From JBBRLG01 sp038231495 (GTDB lineage: Bacteria; Planctomycetota; Planctomycetia; Gemmatales; Gemmataceae), in NCBI GenBank assembly GCA_038231495.1, contig JBBRLG010000349.1:1-8090 (forward strand): a stretch of 8,090 nt of DNA. Direction: 5' to 3'. The notes beneath the pieces were generated by a model. It had not been told where the DNA came from. It searched no databases and saw only the letters and a list, made by a program, of their open reading frames with translations. Below are positions 5,610 to 8,090 of the stretch, piece after piece. The number at the start of each line of letters is the position of its first letter. Position 1 is the first letter of the stretch. Both the position numbers and the translations under genes were made by a program.

Positions 5610-6983
5610 TTAGCGTCCGATAGTGCATTCCGGCAGCGCTGCCTGGAGTTCCTTTACCCCCTCGTCCGTCACTTTGGTGTAGGTGAGCATCAGGCACTTC
5701 AGGCTCTTCAACTCCTTCAGATCCTTCAGCCCCGCGTCCGAAACTTTGGTGAAGCCGAGGTCCAGATACTGTAAACTTTTAAGGTCCTTCAACTCCTTCA
5801 GGCCCGCGTCCGTGACCGGAGTGTGGTAAAGATGCAGGTCCACCAAGCTTTTGAGGTCCTTCAACTCCTTCAGCCCCGCGTCCGTGACAGGTGTGCCGCT
5901 GAGATTCAGAGTCCGCAAGCCATTGAGTTCTTTCAACCCAGCGCCCGTTACCGCGGTCATGCCGAGGTCCAGGCCCTGTAAGCTCTTGAATTCCTTCAAC
6001 TCTTTCACCCCCGCGTCTGTGACCCGGGTCAAGCCGAGGTACAAGCCCTGCAAGCTCTTGAGGTCCTTCAACTCCTTCAGCCCCGCGTTCGTGATCTTGG
6101 ATTCACTGAGGTCCAGCGTCTGCAAGCTCTGGAGGTCTTTCAATTCCCTCAGTCCTCCGTCCGTGACGCCGGTGCGGCGGAGGTTAAGCGTCTCCAAGCT
6201 TTGGAGTTCCCGCACGTCCTTCAGCCCCGCGTCCGTGACCCTGGATTCGCTGAGGTCCAGGGTGTGCAAGTCCTTGAATTGCTTCAGCCCCACGCCCGTG
6301 ACCTGGCTACGGCTGAGGTCCAGCGTCTGCAAGTCCTTCAGCGCTTCCAGGTCCTTCAACCCCGCGTCCGTGACCTTGGAGGTGCTGAGGTTCAGCGTTT
6401 GCAATTGCTTGAGATCCTTCAACCCCACGCCCGTGACTTTGGTCCCATCGAGGTTCAGCGACCGCAAGGTCTTGAAATCCTTCAACTCCTTCAACCCCGC
6501 GTCGGTGACTTTGGTATAGCCGAGGTTCAGCTTCTGCAAGCTTTTGAGCCCCTGCAACTCCTTCAGGTCCGCGTCCGTGGTCTTGCCAACGCCTTTAAGC
6601 GGCATGTCCCCAAACACGGATCGAAAGATTGCGATGACCCCCGCGTCCTGATTCGGGACCCCCGTGAAGTCGACTTCAACAACGGGCTTCCCTGGTGCCG
6701 TTTGATCGCGGGTGACCTTGCCGCCGAGCTTCGTGACCGCGCTAGCCGCCTTGTCTTCGGCGTCGTCGGCACGCACGGCGGCGGCCTTGCACAGGGCGGC
6801 AAAGGCCGGCTCGCCGACAGCCTCCAGTTCCTTGCTGGCCGTCTCCCGCTCTTTGAATACGTCGCTGCCGAGTTGCTTGACGAGGCGCTCGATGTCCTTG
6901 TCGTCGGGATCGGGGGCGACGACGGGAACAAACGGGAGTACCAACACGAGGCAGATGAAACAGCGAGGCAACCAGCTGGTCAT
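5610..6983 (-). CDS. Exported HEAT-like/leucine-rich-repeat protein
   Basis: The protein is 457 residues from ATG 6983, chosen by the conserved AAGGAACCGAAC leader; 15 extra codons upstream are open but unlikely. Residues 1-23 (MTSWLPRCFICLVLVLPFVP, then VVA) are a signal peptide. Residues 28-68 keep the first half of the HEAT-like segment (LVKQLGSDVFKERETASKEL); its second half (about 70-90) has diverged. PGKPVVEVDFTG at about 98-108 is the entry strand also seen in the neighbouring LRR lipoprotein. Thirteen full repeats follow, mostly 24 residues (LKSLQTLDLSESKITNAGL type), with three 21-residue repeats, each marked by VTG in place of VTD. It ends in the cap VKELQAALPECTI. It is likely a ligand- or protein-binding solenoid outside the cytoplasm; the partner is unknown. 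It is the first gene of the cassette array. Confidence 0.88.
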   Translation of the reverse strand: MTSWLPRCFICLVLVLPFVPVVAPDPDDKDIERLVKQLGSDVFKERETASKELEAVGEPAFAALCKAAAVRADDAEDKAASAVTKLGGKVTRDQTAPGKPVVEVDFTGVPNQDAGVIAIFRSVFGDMPLKGVGKTTDADLKELQGLKSLQKLNLGYTKVTDAGLKELKDFKTLRSLNLDGTKVTGVGLKDLKQLQTLNLSTSKVTDAGLKDLEALKDLQTLDLSRSQVTGVGLKQFKDLHTLDLSESRVTDAGLKDVRELQSLETLNLRRTGVTDGGLRELKDLQSLQTLDLSESKITNAGLKELKDLKSLQGLYLGLTRVTDAGVKELKEFKSLQGLDLGMTAVTGAGLKELNGLRTLNLSGTPVTDAGLKELKDLKSLVDLHLYHTPVTDAGLKELKDLKSLQYLDLGFTKVSDAGLKDLKELKSLKCLMLTYTKVTDEGVKELQAALPECTIGR

Positions 6984-7005
6984 GTTCGGTTCCTTGCGAA
7001 ATGAG
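6915..7005 (-). repeat. Start cassette copy C of the LRR gene
   Basis: This 91-bp copy is slightly more diverged (56 of 63 core bases shared with copy B). Directly upstream, on the minus strand, ATAACCTC occurs twice 11 bp apart (GATAACCTCGCAATAACCTC), a small duplication in the leader. No convincing -35/-10 pair was found. Confidence 0.8.
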
Positions 7006-7083
7006 GTTATTGCGAGGTTATCGCGCACCCACCCGATGCGGCGCTAGCACGGACAAGAAGTTGCCCCGCTTCCTCCTCACCGC

Positions 7084-7377
7084 CTACGCGGTTGGCGCGC
7101 CTGCGCCGTGGGCTACTTCAAAGTCGGCAATGTTCTCCGGGTTGATGTCGATTTGGAAGCCGTTCGGAAACTGGACCTGGCAGCGCCAGGGTTTGGGCGC
7201 GGCGGCGGTCTGGCAGGCGAACGTGCCGGTGCTGAGCAGGATAACGCCCGTCATTCCGGGGACGAGGACCAATTCCGTCTCCGTACCCTGGCCTGCGGCC
7301 AACTCTTGCCTCTGCGAACCGATGTAGCGGACGTGGTCCCCCACATTGAACGGCGCGGGCTTCGTGTCTTGATCCAT
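7084..7377 (-). CDS. Conserved-looking 97-aa protein of unknown function, possibly SH3/KOW-like
   Basis: The start is ATG 7377, with AAGGAG 7 nt upstream; an in-frame TTG at 7395 overlaps poorly with that site. The product is soluble, with no signal peptide or membrane segment. FNVGDHVRYIG (10-20) followed by a G-M-T-G-V-I-L turn (41-47) resembles the first strands of a small beta-barrel such as SH3 or KOW folds. WRCQVQFPNGFQIDINPENI (64-83) looks like a second conserved block. I do not recognise the family. It lies 46 nt after the stop of the small membrane-protein gene, so the two may be co-transcribed. Confidence 0.7.
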   Translation of the reverse strand: MDQDTKPAPFNVGDHVRYIGSQRQELAAGQGTETELVLVPGMTGVILLSTGTFACQTAAAPKPWRCQVQFPNGFQIDINPENIADFEVAHGAGAPTA

Positions 7378-7441
7378 CGGGTTGCTCCTTGTCAAGTCGG
7401 TGAGTGGGTGGGCGGAAAAAAGGGACGCGGCTCGAAGGGCA

Positions 7442-7732
7442 TTAAGTTAAGCGAGCAGGCGGCAAGTGCTTCGCCGGTGGCCGCATCAAGAACACGAAGA
7501 AGCCGACGATCACGACATACAGCAAAGCCACTGGGCTTGCGAAAAGGAGGAAGAGCGGCCAGAGGTTGTTCTCTTGGACCTCGGCAACGATGGTCAGGAC
7601 GAAAATCGGCACCATGACCACCAACGGCAAAGCAGCGGCGATTCGCGAGCGACCGGATGACCGCAGGAGGACGACGATCTGGACAACCACATAGGCGACG
7701 ACACCAAGCCACAGGAAATCAGTAGAGTCCAA
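7442..7732 (-). CDS. Small three-helix membrane protein with TTG start, unknown function
   Basis: The 96 residues include hydrophobic segments at about 7-24, 32-50 and 58-83 and a basic, proline-rich tail (RPPAKHLPPARLT). The first codon is TTG; GGAGG lies 8 nt before it and no in-frame ATG fits better. Loops are short, with arginines after the first helix (RSSGRSR), suggesting that loop faces the cytoplasm. No family was recognised. It resembles the 99-aa membrane protein at 1314-1613 only in size and helix number. Confidence 0.65.
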   Translation of the reverse strand: MDSTDFLWLGVVAYVVVQIVVLLRSSGRSRIAAALPLVVMVPIFVLTIVAEVQENNLWPLFLLFASPVALLYVVIVGFFVFLMRPPAKHLPPARLT

Positions 7733-7777
7733 AATTCAACCCTCCCCGAAGTTCGTCGGCTGCGGACGATATCATCA

Positions 7778-8056
7778 TCAATCATTCGCGGCAAACGGTG
7801 TGCCGGAGGGGACGAAAGGGGACGATCGGTGGCACCGGCGTCGCGCCGGTGTTGGCGATCCGCACCGTCGGGACGCCGGTGCCACCGCATTCATTATTGG
7901 ACGCCGCCTTTGGCAAGGGTCGGCCTTTTTGTGGCGAGGGTCGAGATTGGCGAGGGTCGATCGGGCGTCGGTGCTGATGCGTAAGAGCATACTGAAAAAG
8001 GCTTTACGGCTGTCTTGCGGAAAGCGTTTGCGCCAGAACGGTTGGACCCTCGCCAT
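7778..8056 (-). CDS. Doubtful 92-aa open frame
   Basis: The first half (RVQPFWRKRFPQDSRKAF and following) has a plausible protein-like composition. The ATG has no ribosome-binding site and lies inside an inverted copy of the local repeat motif. The second half is encoded by the direct repeats and by the 7828-7886 palindrome, giving an Arg/Pro/Ser-rich tail. It could be a fragment of an older gene or just open GC-rich DNA. Confidence 0.18.
   Translation of the reverse strand: MARVQPFWRKRFPQDSRKAFFSMLLRISTDARSTLANLDPRHKKADPCQRRRPIMNAVAPASRRCGSPTPARRRCHRSSPFVPSGTPFAAND
7828..7886. repeat. Nested GC-rich palindrome with 15-bp perfect arms
   Basis: The arms GGTGGCACCGGCGTC (7828-7842) and GACGCCGGTGCCACC (7872-7886) are exact inverted repeats around 29 nt. 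The left arm can also fold locally (CACCGGCG-TCG-CGCCGGTG, 7833-7851), so alternative structures compete. It may be a dispersed REP-like element; there is no T-run to make it a clear terminator. Confidence 0.65.
7911..7960. repeat. Short direct repeats TGGCGAGGGTCGA
   Basis: Perfect copies lie at 7932-7944 and 7948-7960. A copy with two mismatches lies at 7911-7923. An inverted 11-bp copy lies at 8045-8055. The spacing is irregular (21 and 16 bp), so this is not a CRISPR array. Confidence 0.6.
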
Positions 8057-8090
8057 ATGTGGATTGGCGTGGCTCGGGTCGGACAGGCTC

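Larger units (their letters stand above)
7733..8090. other. Right-edge region without a convincing gene
   Basis: These 358 bp hold a strong palindrome (7828-7886), a short motif TGGCGAGGGTCGA occurring directly and in inverted form (7911-8055), and a last stretch GGGTCGGACAGGCTC. Read on the minus strand, that stretch begins GAGCCTGTCCG like some insertion-sequence ends. One open frame on the minus strand is listed separately as doubtful. Confidence 0.5.

Noticed and set aside
7079..7092. Small hairpin ACCGC-CTAC-GCGGT at the end of the 97-aa gene as a terminator
   Set aside because: The stem is only 5 bp and no T-run follows on the minus strand.
7911..8055. CRISPR-like array
   Set aside because: The repeat is only 13 bp, spacing is irregular, one copy is inverted, and no cas gene is present.

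Overview
The window is GC-rich DNA in which every supported gene lies on the minus strand, so the genes are read from the right edge to the left. The protein families point to a planctomycete, probably of the Gemmata group. These are secreted leucine-rich-repeat (LRR) proteins with a 24-residue period and a VTDAGLKEL core, a WD40 propeller behind a signal peptide and HEAT-like segment, and a 3-keto-disaccharide hydrolase/DUF1080-type protein. The taxon is an inference from protein style; no marker gene is present.

Layout in transcription order (right to left). (1) 8090-7733 has no convincing gene. It holds a strong GC-rich palindrome and a short repeated motif. (2) 7732-7084 carries two small genes: a 96-aa three-helix membrane protein with a TTG start, and a 97-aa soluble protein of unknown function. 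(3) 6983-1753 is the core: LRR protein (6983-5610), DUF1080 protein (5461-4568), WD40 protein (4541-3210) and an LRR lipoprotein (3129-1753) broken by an in-frame stop. The first three start with nearly the same 91-bp cassette, made of leader, ribosome-binding site and signal peptide, followed by the same HEAT-like segment. Each is then joined to a different C-terminal domain. A decayed fourth cassette with its ATG changed to AGG lies at 3170-3208, and the tail of a deleted WD40 gene lies at 5485-5577. The region therefore looks like a tandem gene array that has been recombining at a shared gene-start module. (4) 1613-1314 encodes a 99-aa membrane protein whose stop codon comes from the tip of an 84-bp palindromic, MITE-like repeat (1234-1317). 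(5) 1145-1 is a transposase region. It has an HTH-containing first frame, a -1 slippery heptamer leading into a probable catalytic second frame, and a 14-bp hairpin covering the ribosome-binding site. The second frame appears cut off near position 135 by the leader of another gene, which starts at 59 with a perfect AGGAGG and encodes a cysteine-rich N-terminus.

The exported LRR, WD40 and DUF1080 proteins probably work in the periplasm or at the cell surface. Nothing in the sequence fixes a shared pathway. The most unusual signal is the modular array: one start cassette reused with interchangeable C-terminal domains, together with relics of earlier arrangements.
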